DNA from: a virus
IMG/VR virus record: IMGVR_UViG_3300042564_000688
Coordinates: 1 to 33,838 of that record
Strand: one strand, 5' to 3'
DNA length: 33,838 nucleotides
Made by a program: the position numbers and the translations under genes. The notes under the pieces are model-generated. The model was given only the letters and a program-made list of their open reading frames with translations. It made no database searches and was not told the origin of the DNA. Shown piece by piece: positions 7,610 through 16,292 of this stretch. How positions within the stretch are numbered: position 1 is the first letter of the stretch; each line of letters starts with the position of its first letter.

Positions 7610-10600
7610 CTATACTGGTGTGCCTACCGATACTGACCAACTAGTGTCATTATAGACTCTCATCTTGTCAGCATCAAACACCATGCCTTCTTCGTCATCA
7701 ATGATAATCTTATTAGTTCCCATGTAGTTGTTATAAACCTCTTGTGAGTTTACCCCATACAAGGCTGAGGCTAATGTAAACAAGGTGCTATCCCAAGAAT
7801 AATTGTTTAGCCAGAATTCCCAATCCTGCTGGATTTCTCCATCTTGCTTAACTCTGCTCCAAGGTCTAGTGCTTCTAGATTGCAACTGCTGAAGATTATT
7901 TGCTTGGTAAAAGGAGATGTTATTAAATATTGCTGGGCTATTTAAGTTTATAGATCCTAAGAATAAGTCAAGGTTTAAGGCCGTTCCAAAGTTTATCCCT
8001 AGTACGGCCCATTCGTTTAAGGTTAATACTGGATTATAAACAATTTTTCCGTTTACAAAATATGAAAGGTCATTAAAATCTGAGTTATCGCTTTTATTTT
8101 TTGCAAAAACTTTGCCTCTTTGCCCAAACTCATCATTTGCAACGATATTAAAAATAATGGTATCTGCCTTATATTTTATTTCAAATAAACTTATTGGAGT
8201 TAATGGAAAAGATCTTTTATCATACTTAATCCAAGATTGAAAAGCACTTACTTTATAATTTTCTGCAACAGATTGATTAATAGGCATAGAAATACCACGG
8301 TCAAAATTGTAGTCAAAATCTCCACGAACTTGAATTCCAGATGTTTTATTGAAATAGAGATAAGGTGTGCTTCCTTTATAAATGCTAAAAGGATTTTTTC
8401 CTTTGTAGTCATAATATATACCAGAACGCTTGTATGGAAATAGATCAGTTCCAAACCTTGTTCCAACTGGATTAAATGAATTTTCATTAAAAGACTGAGA
8501 AGCAAGTTCTAGTTTCTTAAGAGATACTGGTTTTGTTAAGATTCCACGAACATTAAAATCAAGACTATAAACAATTGCTAAATCATTAAAGTCAACATCT
8601 TTTCTTGGATAAATTAAAGTATTATCAACAACCTCAAACTTTGTTGTACCCCAAGATGCGTATTCAGAAACGTCAATAACTGAGTTTTCTTTTGCAGAAA
8701 CTGTAGTTGTAAATGTTTCAGGTAAAGCATTTGCTCCATCGCTAATATACTGGAAAGTTATATAACTTCTAATTGATGCCTGTTCTGTATTATATTCATA
8801 ATTTTTTAAAGACTTTTGGGATAGGTCTTGGTAATTACTCCAACCCGTAAATAGTGCATTATCCAACTCACCATAAGTCTTTTCTGTTAAGACTCTATAC
8901 TCATTTTTTAGTCCTTGATACGTCCAGGATCCAACAGTTTCTGATTGTAGTAGGCTAGATGTAGATGGATATCCAAGATTAAACTGTAAGAAGTCTAAGT
9001 CATAAAAAGAATTTCCAATATCATTTTGAACATATTGTCCAAAATAAGATAAAGGTAGGTAGTCTTCCCAGTGCCCTGAAACTCCAATATCGAAGAATAA
9101 CTTATTATATGCAAATGTTGGTAAAAGGGTATAACTTGCTGTGTGCGCTAAAAGTGCAAGGGCATTTTCTGAATACTCAATTCCGCTTCCAGTATAAGTA
9201 TCAACAATCGCAGTTCCGTTATTTTCAAAATATGAGGATATCTCATTTGAGTTTAATGCTGTTGAAAGACCAACAGAAAAAATATAACCCTTAAAGGTTT
9301 TATCTCCAGAGTTATCTCCGCCAACGTAGAGGCTTAAGGAGTTTTGATTTCCAAAGAATGTAGCAACATTTCCACCATTTTCTAACACAAGATTTTGAAT
9401 ATTAATTCCTGCTGCAAAAAGTTCTTGAAGTCCAATGTGGTCTGTTCGATAAATTTCTTCTGAAACTCCACCGAAAACTAAAGAGTAAACAATATTTAGT
9501 CCGTCTACATTAACAGTAAAATAGTTTCCTGTGCTTTGATTATATATTTTAAATAATATCTGTTCTTCATCATCGGCTCCGCTGCCCTGATTATTTATTT
9601 GAAAGACTCCGTAGATAGAAGCCACTTGATCATTTAATATATTAAAATTTGAAAAGTTAATATATGCTCCTTCATTATTCCAGGAGTTATTAGGATTTAG
9701 TGATATAAACCTACTGTCAGTACCAAGGTCTCCGCTTGCTATGTTTGAATATAGGGTGTCTGAGTCATCATATAAATCTTGAAGTGTTTTTGTACCCGTA
9801 AAAATTGTTGGCAAAACATATTCAGGAGTTGTTAACGAGGTTGCGGTTGTTGACAAGTTATCAAAACTTCCCTGTTGCCATTGTGCAAAACTTGGATAAT
9901 TATAATTAGCAGTATAGTCTGCAAACGGATAATCAATTACAGCAGAGGTTCCGCTATAGGCAGAATCAATATTTTCTGATGAACCTACACCCTGACCATA
10001 AACCCAACGTCTTTTTGCAACAATATCTGGAACTCTGTAGGAGTAAATAGCAACAGCATCTATCTCAACTGGAGTTACATCTTCGTGTGCATAGAACCCA
10101 AGCCAGTTTTCTTCAACTCCAGAGGCTAAACTAATTGATGAAGTAATAAAGTCTAAAGATATAACCTGTTCTCCATTTATCATTACTATTGCGTTATTAT
10201 TAGTTAAAGCAATATGGATTAGCATTGGCCTAAACCATTCACCAACAAAGTGTGAAGCAAAATTACCGCCAATGAAAAGTGTTAAAAATCCACCTTCCAC
10301 ATACAGCCCGTCTTCGCTTCCAATAGGCCCAAATATTCTTTTTGCTGAATTAGTTTCTGAACTAATTCTTGCCCAAAACTCAATAGTATAATTATTATAT
10401 CTTCCTTCTTCATGCAAAAACCCTTTGCCAGGAAAAATAACTGATGGGTTGTTTCCGTTTGGTAAAAGTTTTGTAATACCAGATGCACCAAAAACTAATG
10501 GAATTCCAGTATTCCTTGCAGCAAGATAATTTCCATCAACTAAATAATATGCGGTATCTGAGGAGATTCCATAAGCGGATGCTGCAACAACATCATTAGT

Positions 10601-11251
10601 TGTTGTTAAGTCAATGTTTGCTGGAAATGTTTCTGAATCTATGCCAAGAGATATTGCATTAAACTCTTCAGACCATTGACCAACAGTTATGCCATTAAAA
10701 TATAATTCATAGTCTCCAGTGGTGGCTCCACCAGAAGTTGTTATAATTTTTATGACTACTCTTAAATCTGTGTTTTCGTCAGGGATCTCAAATGTCTCAG
10801 ATATAAAACCCCAATCCTGAAATAAAGAAGTTGGAAAGACTTTTAAATTTTGAATTATCTGAGATGTTGTAGTGTCTGTGTATTCATAGCCAATAGCAAC
10901 TGACTGAATATAAGGAGTATTTGAATAAAAATGTGTTGCTACACAAAATGTTCCAAGTCTTGAATCTAGATCTTGAAAATTTACTATCTCTGGACTGATT
11001 AATGTTGCCTCATTTGTTGCCCCTACTGGTACGTTACATCTAATATTTGTATTGTAACTGGTTGAAAATGGTTCCCCTGCAAAAGAGGTGCCAGAGTAAG
11101 CCGTGCAATTTGTCTTAGACCAAAGGCCAAGTATGTTCCTTTGTGCCTCTGAGATTAAACTTATGTAATCAAGTTTCTCGTCTAGTGCCCAAAGAACCAG
11201 AGGGTGTTCACTAAAGATCTTCTCTGCATATAAATTGGATGGGTTAGACAT
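7610..11251 (-). CDS. Large minor tail protein with LamG/concanavalin-like domains
   Basis: 1213 residues. The N terminus (SNPSNLYAEKIFSEHPLVLW followed by ALDEKLDYISL) resembles the start of large minor tail proteins of actinobacteriophages. A LamG/concanavalin-A-like jelly roll is clear at about 240-415: YNNYTIEFWARISS, then a DGLYVEGGFLTLFIGG strand pair, EWFRPMLIHIALTNNNAIVM and INGEQVISL. Two more jelly-roll-like regions are suggested at about 540-690 and 990-1140 (FQSWIKYDKRSFPLTPISLF; LNEWAVLGINFG). Such folds bind glycans, so a tail-tip or fibre role in host-surface recognition is inferred. It lies between the reductase and head genes, with its own TGCTATAAT and AGGAG start signals. 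No signal peptide, membrane segment or protease motif was found. Confidence 0.85.
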   Translation of the reverse strand: MSNPSNLYAEKIFSEHPLVLWALDEKLDYISLISEAQRNILGLWSKTNCTAYSGTSFAGEPFSTSYNTNIRCNVPVGATNEATLISPEIVNFQDLDSRLGTFCVATHFYSNTPYIQSVAIGYEYTDTTTSQIIQNLKVFPTSLFQDWGFISETFEIPDENTDLRVVIKIITTSGGATTGDYELYFNGITVGQWSEEFNAISLGIDSETFPANIDLTTTNDVVAASAYGISSDTAYYLVDGNYLAARNTGIPLVFGASGITKLLPNGNNPSVIFPGKGFLHEEGRYNNYTIEFWARISSETNSAKRIFGPIGSEDGLYVEGGFLTLFIGGNFASHFVGEWFRPMLIHIALTNNNAIVMINGEQVISLDFITSSISLASGVEENWLGFYAHEDVTPVEIDAVAIYSYRVPDIVAKRRWVYGQGVGSSENIDSAYSGTSAVIDYPFADYTANYNYPSFAQWQQGSFDNLSTTATSLTTPEYVLPTIFTGTKTLQDLYDDSDTLYSNIASGDLGTDSRFISLNPNNSWNNEGAYINFSNFNILNDQVASIYGVFQINNQGSGADDEEQILFKIYNQSTGNYFTVNVDGLNIVYSLVFGGVSEEIYRTDHIGLQELFAAGINIQNLVLENGGNVATFFGNQNSLSLYVGGDNSGDKTFKGYIFSVGLSTALNSNEISSYFENNGTAIVDTYTGSGIEYSENALALLAHTASYTLLPTFAYNKLFFDIGVSGHWEDYLPLSYFGQYVQNDIGNSFYDLDFLQFNLGYPSTSSLLQSETVGSWTYQGLKNEYRVLTEKTYGELDNALFTGWSNYQDLSQKSLKNYEYNTEQASIRSYITFQYISDGANALPETFTTTVSAKENSVIDVSEYASWGTTKFEVVDNTLIYPRKDVDFNDLAIVYSLDFNVRGILTKPVSLKKLELASQSFNENSFNPVGTRFGTDLFPYKRSGIYYDYKGKNPFSIYKGSTPYLYFNKTSGIQVRGDFDYNFDRGISMPINQSVAENYKVSAFQSWIKYDKRSFPLTPISLFEIKYKADTIIFNIVANDEFGQRGKVFAKNKSDNSDFNDLSYFVNGKIVYNPVLTLNEWAVLGINFGTALNLDLFLGSINLNSPAIFNNISFYQANNLQQLQSRSTRPWSRVKQDGEIQQDWEFWLNNYSWDSTLFTLASALYGVNSQEVYNNYMGTNKIIIDDEEGMVFDADKMRVYNDTSWSVSVGTPV

Positions 11252-11255
11252 GGTT

Positions 11256-11278
11256 CTCCTATCCCCCTTATTATAGCA
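11256..11278 (-). promoter_or_regulatory. Extended -10 promoter and Shine-Dalgarno of the LamG tail protein gene
   Basis: On the minus strand TGCTATAAT (11278-11270) is followed by AAGGGGGAT and AGGAG (11260-11256), then ATG 11251. The promoter lies in the 36-base gap after the reductase gene, so the tail gene can be expressed separately from it. Confidence 0.65.
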
Positions 11279-11287
11279 GGATACGGC

Positions 11288-13318
11288 CTAATATAATTTA
11301 ATCTCACAAGCATCTGTTGAGCAGTACTTTTCAGATTCTGCATCTAAATTATCTTTACCGTCATAAATTGCAGACCAGTCAATCTTGCCAATTGTGCCAA
11401 CGTAAGAGTTATATTCTTCTCTAGTAATCTCTGTATAAGGCTGTTGAAGATAAGTTTTGTTACCCATTGGAAGAAATGAGACTGCCTTTAGTTGACCCTC
11501 ATACATATTTAGGGCTGGAGCAATAAACTTTGTTTCTTCTTCTTTGTCAAATGAAAGAGTAACGGAAACGCCATTATCAGACCAATACTTTTGGGCTGTT
11601 GCTGCCAAACCAATTTTTTCAAATAAACTAACCTGTTTTTCAGAACGTTTGTGTCCTGATGCAACTGGGAAGTAAACCACTGAGGTATTTGCTGATACTA
11701 CATCGTCTTCAATTTTATATCCCGCTGCTTTAAATAAATACATCATTGGATCTGTATTACCAAAACGAATAGCACGAAGATAAAACTCTCCACCAGGTCC
11801 CCAGTGAACTCCAGGAGTTGCACCTGATAAAAGAGAAACAGATCCTGAAGGTTTGACGGTAGTTACACGAACAGATTCACGAACACATAGCCATTCTGAA
11901 TACTTATGGTCATAGTGACGAATCTTTTCATATCCTTCGTCCATCCACTCACGCAATGCTGGAAGTCCGCTATTATCTGCAAAAGATGCAATGCCTGTTA
12001 GAGATGTTCCAATACGACGGTTTCTTTGCATAATACCGTTTGTCTGTTGCCAATGTGTTGGCATTAATGTTACGGTTTTTCCATAAAGATATGCAAACTT
12101 CAATGTCTTGAGGAAGTCCTCCTTAGACTCATGACGGTTTAAGTGCACTTCTACAAGTGTACAAAGTTCATAAGATTCTAATGGCTGCTCCGCACAAGGA
12201 TTGAATCCCATGATTCTGGAATCTTTATAATCTGGTGCATCTTTTAATCTTCCGTACTCTCTTGCCACGTCTAGCCAAATAAATCCTGGCTCTCCGTTAT
12301 CTGCAATTAAATCCACATAGTCTTCATATTTTGTTCCAACTGTTGCTGAAATAGAATTATTAGACATCCAAGCCCATCCTGGCTTTTCTGAATCATAGGA
12401 ATTACGTTCTGGGAATACTTCTGGATTTTTAAGATTAATGAAACCTTCATCCTCTGCTGCGCCTAATGCAAGGGTAGCGGAACGACGAACATTTCCAGAA
12501 ACAACACAGGTACCAATTAGATTAACAAGGTCAACAATTGCACGACTATCTAATAGTTCCCCCGCTCTAGAGCCAATTACATTTCTAATACGTGTATGGA
12601 GATCAATCAGTGGTGCTGGACCGCTGGCTACCCCTCCAAAGCCTTTAATCGGTGCTCCTAGAGGACGGATAAGGTCATAGGTAAACTCTTGAATAGGCTG
12701 GTTTTGACGAAGGTATGAATTTATTAAATATCTTACAGATTCAACCCATCCTTCACGGGTATCTGGGATTTCATAAACTACTGCTGGCTCTGTAGGTGCA
12801 TAAATAGACATTTGTTTGTCTTGTCCAAGGGTGTCAAATCCAACCCCAATACCCAACATTAATGCATCCATTACCCAAGCAAATAATGCACCAGGGTCAT
12901 TACGATCAATATCTCTAGTTGAAACCATTGCACAATTTTGAAGGGAAGCAGAGTTACGTTTTTCCATAGTCATAGGGGTTCCAAATGCCCATAAGCCACG
13001 TCCTGGCGGTGTCCACTTTAGTTCATACATTCTTTGGAATGCCTCTTGTGCAGACTTTTGAGCCTTGTTATCATTCCAAGGTAAACGATTATCTTTAGCA
13101 TGATTCTTCTGAACTGAATACATACCCTCAATTACACGGCGACAGACTTCATGCCATCGTTCTTTTGTACCGTCTTCTTTTACTCTAGAATATGTACGTA
13201 TAAATGTAACTTCTCCTAAAGAGTTAGATCCAGCATCTGTAAAACCAAATGGTGCTGGAACATTATTATATTTATTTACAAATTCTTCTGATAGACGAAA
13301 CGAAAAAACTTCTGACAT
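11288..13318 (-). CDS. nrdJ: Adenosylcobalamin-dependent ribonucleotide reductase, class II monomeric
   Basis: 676 residues, complete. It reduces ribonucleotides to deoxyribonucleotides for phage DNA synthesis using a B12-derived radical, in the cytoplasm and without oxygen dependence. Seen residues match the Lactobacillus leichmannii enzyme: Cys129 in SLQNCAMVST and Cys386 in ESYELC (redox pair), Asn373, Cys375 and Glu377 in GFNPCAEQPL (substrate Asn, thiyl-radical Cys, Glu), the phosphate-binding TVKPSGSVSLLSGATPGVHW, and the C-terminal Cys666/Cys671 swinging pair in YCSTDACEIKLY. All key residues are intact, so it should be active. It is slightly shorter than the roughly 740-residue bacterial enzyme. 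It sits oddly among tail genes with its own promoter, which marks it as a metabolic insertion. No cobalamin riboswitch fits in its roughly 50-base leader. Confidence 0.95.
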   Translation of the reverse strand: MSEVFSFRLSEEFVNKYNNVPAPFGFTDAGSNSLGEVTFIRTYSRVKEDGTKERWHEVCRRVIEGMYSVQKNHAKDNRLPWNDNKAQKSAQEAFQRMYELKWTPPGRGLWAFGTPMTMEKRNSASLQNCAMVSTRDIDRNDPGALFAWVMDALMLGIGVGFDTLGQDKQMSIYAPTEPAVVYEIPDTREGWVESVRYLINSYLRQNQPIQEFTYDLIRPLGAPIKGFGGVASGPAPLIDLHTRIRNVIGSRAGELLDSRAIVDLVNLIGTCVVSGNVRRSATLALGAAEDEGFINLKNPEVFPERNSYDSEKPGWAWMSNNSISATVGTKYEDYVDLIADNGEPGFIWLDVAREYGRLKDAPDYKDSRIMGFNPCAEQPLESYELCTLVEVHLNRHESKEDFLKTLKFAYLYGKTVTLMPTHWQQTNGIMQRNRRIGTSLTGIASFADNSGLPALREWMDEGYEKIRHYDHKYSEWLCVRESVRVTTVKPSGSVSLLSGATPGVHWGPGGEFYLRAIRFGNTDPMMYLFKAAGYKIEDDVVSANTSVVYFPVASGHKRSEKQVSLFEKIGLAATAQKYWSDNGVSVTLSFDKEEETKFIAPALNMYEGQLKAVSFLPMGNKTYLQQPYTEITREEYNSYVGTIGKIDWSAIYDGKDNLDAESEKYCSTDACEIKLY

Positions 13319-13325
13319 GTATTTA

Positions 13326-13330
13326 CCTTT
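13326..13330 (-). promoter_or_regulatory. Shine-Dalgarno of nrdJ
   Basis: AAAGG on the minus strand, 7 bases before ATG 13318. It is weaker than the AGGAGG sites of the capsid and connector genes, fitting moderate expression. Confidence 0.6.
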
Positions 13331-13349
13331 CTAAGCAAATTTAGATGAG

Positions 13350-13385
13350 TACTTTGAGTTTTCCAAAGTAGTGTTAAGTATATCA
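13350..13385 (-). promoter_or_regulatory. nrdJ promoter with a stem-loop at the mRNA 5' end
   Basis: On the minus strand TGATATACT (13385-13377) is an extended -10. The perfect 7-bp repeat TACTTTG / CAAAGTA with a 7-base loop (13370-13350) starts where transcription should begin, about 7 bases after the -10. The mRNA would therefore start with a hairpin, 19 bases before the Shine-Dalgarno. This may protect the 5' end or tune expression. Confidence 0.6.
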
Positions 13386-13398
13386 CAAATTTACAAAG

Positions 13399-13423
13399 AA
13401 AAAAACTCCGTTTTATGCGGAGT
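13399..13423 (-). terminator. Rho-independent terminator after the Mtd-like fibre gene
   Basis: On the minus strand ACTCCG-CATAAAA-CGGAGT is followed by at least six U (13404-13399). It is a 6-bp stem, GC-rich for this genome, with a 7-base loop and a clean U-tract. It ends the tail-fibre transcript just before the nrdJ promoter and so insulates the reductase from upstream transcription. Confidence 0.85.
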
Positions 13424-13475
13424 TTAAATCTGTTAACCTTTTGTTAAGGGTTAGTACTTTTAATTTTATTAAGTG

Positions 13476-15773
13476 CTACGCACCGATTAGCATAAGTTCG
13501 CTAAATGCTGCACCACTTGGTGCTGCTGCTTGCCAGGATGCAGTTGTTCCATTTGAAGTCAAAAGATATCCATTTGCTCCAATTGAAATTTTTCCTATAG
13601 TATTATCTGCGGTACCAATAAGTAAATCTCCAACAGCATCAATAGTGCTAATACTTGGAGTTGTAAGAACTGGAGAGTCTAAAGTTAAACCAGCAATTGT
13701 AGTTACTGTTGCACCTGAAGCAACTGATGTTGAACCAATAGTTGGTGCTGAGTATCCTGAAACAGTTCCCCAAGAAAGTGTTCCTGAGCCATCTGTTGTA
13801 AGATATTTGCCAGAGTTAGATGTCTGGTCTGGAAGAAGTGCAGTTGCTGCAGTCATTGCTGTAGTTTGACCAGTTCCACCGTTTGCAATTGCAATTGCTG
13901 TACCAGTCCATGTACCAGATGTGATTGTTCCTACAGATGTAAGAGAAGATGCTGTAACTCCAGAACCAAGTGTTGAACCTGAAAGAACTGAGGTTCCTGC
14001 AATTTCATAGACCTTACCAGTTAATAGATTGAAGTCTTCTGATGAAGTCCAGGCATCTGTAGCATCTACCCAGTTAAGCGTCTTATCTGTTGCACCCTTT
14101 AACGTAATACCGCCACCATTAGCAGTTGTATCTGTAGGTGTTTCAACATCTGCAAGAATAATGTTCTTATCTTCAACAACTAGGTTGGTTGAGTTAAGGT
14201 TTGTTGTAGTTCCATTAACTGTTAAGTTACCAGAAAGTGTTAGGTCTGTTCCTGATACTGCTCCTGTAAATGTTGCACCTGAAAGTGCTGCTACGTTTGC
14301 TGCTAAAGCAAGAGTTCCTGTGCCATCAGGAAGAGTAATAGTTCTATCAGCAGTTGGCTCACCAGCAGTTAAAGTTGTTTCAAATTCATCTGCCGTTGTA
14401 CCTTCAAAAATAATTGTATGTGGAGATGGTAAATAAATACCATGAATTGTTGGTGTTTGACCAGTTGCGGTAATTGTTGGTCCATTAATTGTTGGAGTGG
14501 TTAAAGTTTTATTTGTAAGTGTTTCAGTTTTTGAAGCAGTTGACTTATCATCTAGTTGTGTCTGAATTGCTGAAGTAACGCCATTAAGGTATCCGATTTC
14601 AGTATCTGAAACATCTGCTACCTTAGCCTGAATTGCTAGTGTGTCTACGTCAAACTTACTTGTTCCAGCATTCCAGTTAATTCCAGTACCAGCCAAAGTA
14701 GACTGATCTACTGCAGCACCGCTTACTGATGAATCAACATATTCTTGTGTTGCAAGAGTGCCTGTTGAGTTAGGAAAAGTTAGTGTGCGATCTTCAGTTG
14801 GATTTGTTACTGTAAGAGTTGTTTCGTGAGCATCATCTCCACCAGAGCCTTCAAAAACAATCCCTGAATCTGAAATATATAGACCTGATACTGTTGGGCT
14901 AGTTAAAGTTTTATTTGTTAAAGTTTCTGTTCCTGCTAGTGTAGCAAGGTCTGCGTCAGTAACCGCTGTGTTAAATTGTGCGATTGTTCCTGATACTGTA
15001 TTTGAGGCAAGAGAAACTGTCTTATTTGTAAGTGTTTCTGAACCTGCAAGAGAGGCTACATCAGCATCAGTAACTGCAGTGTTCAATTGTGCAAGAGTTG
15101 ATGTAACTGTGTTTGAGCCAAGTGATATTGACTTGTTAGTTAAAGTTTCAGTTTTAGATGCAGTTGACTTATCGTCTAATTGTGTTTGAATTGCAGAAGT
15201 AACTCCATTGAGGTATCCAATTTCTGTATCTGAAACATCTGTAACTCTAAGTTGAACTGTTCCACCATCATCAGGGAAAGTGATAGTTCTATCGGCTGTT
15301 GGATCTGTGACTGTTAAAGTGGTTTCAAAATCGTTTGCTGTTGCACCTTCAAAAACAATGCCTGTTGTAGCATTAATTGTTGTGCTGTTAATAGTAGTAG
15401 TTGTACCACTTACTGTTAGGTTTCCTGAAACTGTAAGATTTCCACTGCCGTCAGCCAAAACCACTGTTCCTGTTGCATCAGGTAAAGTAATTGTTCTGTC
15501 AGCAGTTGGATCTGTTACGGCAACTGTAGTCTCAAAGTCGTTTGCGGTAGCACCTTCAAATGTAATACTTGAACCAAAAGCAGGATTTGCTGTTGAGTTA
15601 CCATCAATAAAATAGTCTAGGCTTGACCAGTTATTTACGCCATCGCCAATCTTAAACTTATTGGTATCTGATTCCCAGCCGATTTCACCAGAATTAAGAA
15701 CTGGGCCTGCTCCAGCATTAGTAGATATCCACTGTGCTGCAGTACCTCTGCGCTGTTGCATTCTTGTTGCCAT
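13476..15773 (-). CDS. Long tail fibre with Mtd-like N-terminal domain and repeats
   Basis: 765 residues. Residues 1-55 (MQQRRGTAAQWISTNAG, then LNSGEIGWESDTNKFKIGDG) match the N-terminal domain of the major tropism determinant family, which attaches receptor-binding proteins to the virion. The rest is fibre repeats: FEGATANDFETT followed by DPTADRTITLP four to five times, ETLTNKT with SPT or SLG five times, and two near-identical copies of DVSDTEIGYLNGVTSAIQTQ. A LTVNGTTTNLNSTNLVVEDK module follows at about 525-590, also found in the neighbouring 636-residue fibre. The end is Gly/Ser/Thr-rich. It is expected to form a trimeric beta-rich fibre on the tail. It has TGTTATAAT and AAAGGAG start signals and ends at a strong terminator. 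No reverse transcriptase or variable repeat is present. Confidence 0.88.
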   Translation of the reverse strand: MATRMQQRRGTAAQWISTNAGAGPVLNSGEIGWESDTNKFKIGDGVNNWSSLDYFIDGNSTANPAFGSSITFEGATANDFETTVAVTDPTADRTITLPDATGTVVLADGSGNLTVSGNLTVSGTTTTINSTTINATTGIVFEGATANDFETTLTVTDPTADRTITFPDDGGTVQLRVTDVSDTEIGYLNGVTSAIQTQLDDKSTASKTETLTNKSISLGSNTVTSTLAQLNTAVTDADVASLAGSETLTNKTVSLASNTVSGTIAQFNTAVTDADLATLAGTETLTNKTLTSPTVSGLYISDSGIVFEGSGGDDAHETTLTVTNPTEDRTLTFPNSTGTLATQEYVDSSVSGAAVDQSTLAGTGINWNAGTSKFDVDTLAIQAKVADVSDTEIGYLNGVTSAIQTQLDDKSTASKTETLTNKTLTTPTINGPTITATGQTPTIHGIYLPSPHTIIFEGTTADEFETTLTAGEPTADRTITLPDGTGTLALAANVAALSGATFTGAVSGTDLTLSGNLTVNGTTTNLNSTNLVVEDKNIILADVETPTDTTANGGGITLKGATDKTLNWVDATDAWTSSEDFNLLTGKVYEIAGTSVLSGSTLGSGVTASSLTSVGTITSGTWTGTAIAIANGGTGQTTAMTAATALLPDQTSNSGKYLTTDGSGTLSWGTVSGYSAPTIGSTSVASGATVTTIAGLTLDSPVLTTPSISTIDAVGDLLIGTADNTIGKISIGANGYLLTSNGTTASWQAAAPSGAAFSELMLIGA

Positions 15774-15778
15774 TTGTG

Positions 15779-15806
15779 CTACTCCTTTAGTAGTTATATT
15801 ATAACA
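15779..15806 (-). promoter_or_regulatory. Promoter and Shine-Dalgarno stem-loop of the Mtd-like fibre gene
   Basis: On the minus strand TGTTATAAT (15806-15798) is an extended -10. Just after the expected start point CTACT-AAAGG-AGTAG (15793-15779) can fold into a 5-bp hairpin with part of the Shine-Dalgarno AAAGGAG in its loop. The leader is short, so folding could affect ribosome access. Confidence 0.55.
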
Positions 15807-15827
15807 GATAATTAGTTAAAATTATCT
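15806..15827. other. AT-rich stem-loop around the stop codon of the 153-residue gene
   Basis: Perfect 8-bp repeat AGATAATT / AATTATCT with a 6-base loop AGTTAA. It spans the TAA stop codon and abuts the next promoter. There is no U-tract on either strand, so it is not a classical terminator. It may be a weak transcript end or chance in AT-rich DNA. Confidence 0.4.
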
Positions 15828-16273
15828 ATTGCAATTCCGCCATTCCATTCCATTGCCCACTCATTTAAGTCATAGTATCCAGCATCTTCTGCTGAAGAAA
15901 ATATTGAGTCGTAATATCCAGCATCTTGGTAAACGCTGACAATAAGTCCATTTCCACCAATTGATGTATCGTGGATGTGTTGTCTAAGATCTGCTGTATC
16001 TGCAAAAGTTGCAATCATAATCCAGTCAGCAGCATCTGTTGAATAGATAGATAAATGTCTTGTTACAGTATCAAACCATAACTGTCCATTTACTGGGCTT
16101 CCTGGGGCTGTTGATGCTGGGGCAGCAATGGCTCCTTTGCTATCTACATAAAGTTTTGTTGTTGCATGTCCATTTTGTGTTGGGGTGCCAACTGTGACAG
16201 CCTGACCAAAAGTACCGCCTTCGGCTACTGATAGCCCATGCTTTACTTTAAAGTCTCTATTAGTTGTTGCCAC
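15812..16273 (-). CDS. Short tail-fibre-associated protein, GTG start
   Basis: 153 residues starting with GTG (MATTNRDFKVKHGLSVAEGG). A GGGAG Shine-Dalgarno precedes it in the 19-base gap after the upstream fibre gene. The N terminus resembles that of the 636-residue fibre (MATVTKDFRVKAGLVVEG), so both probably attach by the same short domain. The middle (GSPVNGQLWFDTVTRHLSIY) is a common fibre motif for a small beta domain. The C terminus holds two DAGYYDS/DAGYYDL repeats and ends in an aromatic, acidic stretch (LNEWAMEWNGGIAIDNFN). A role as short side fibre or fibre tip is inferred. No chaperone motif is seen. Confidence 0.82.
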   Translation of the reverse strand: MATTNRDFKVKHGLSVAEGGTFGQAVTVGTPTQNGHATTKLYVDSKGAIAAPASTAPGSPVNGQLWFDTVTRHLSIYSTDAADWIMIATFADTADLRQHIHDTSIGGNGLIVSVYQDAGYYDSIFSSAEDAGYYDLNEWAMEWNGGIAIDNFN

Positions 16274-16292
16274 AGTTGACTCCCGTCACTAA

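Noticed and set aside
13319-13398. Cobalamin riboswitch ahead of the B12-dependent reductase
   Set aside because: The leader is only about 50 bases and holds a simple hairpin; no B12-box-like core fits.
13476-15773. Diversity-generating retroelement suspected from the Mtd-like N-terminal domain
   Set aside because: No reverse transcriptase, template repeat or accessory gene is present, and the C terminus is Gly/Ser-rich without the C-type-lectin end of Mtd.
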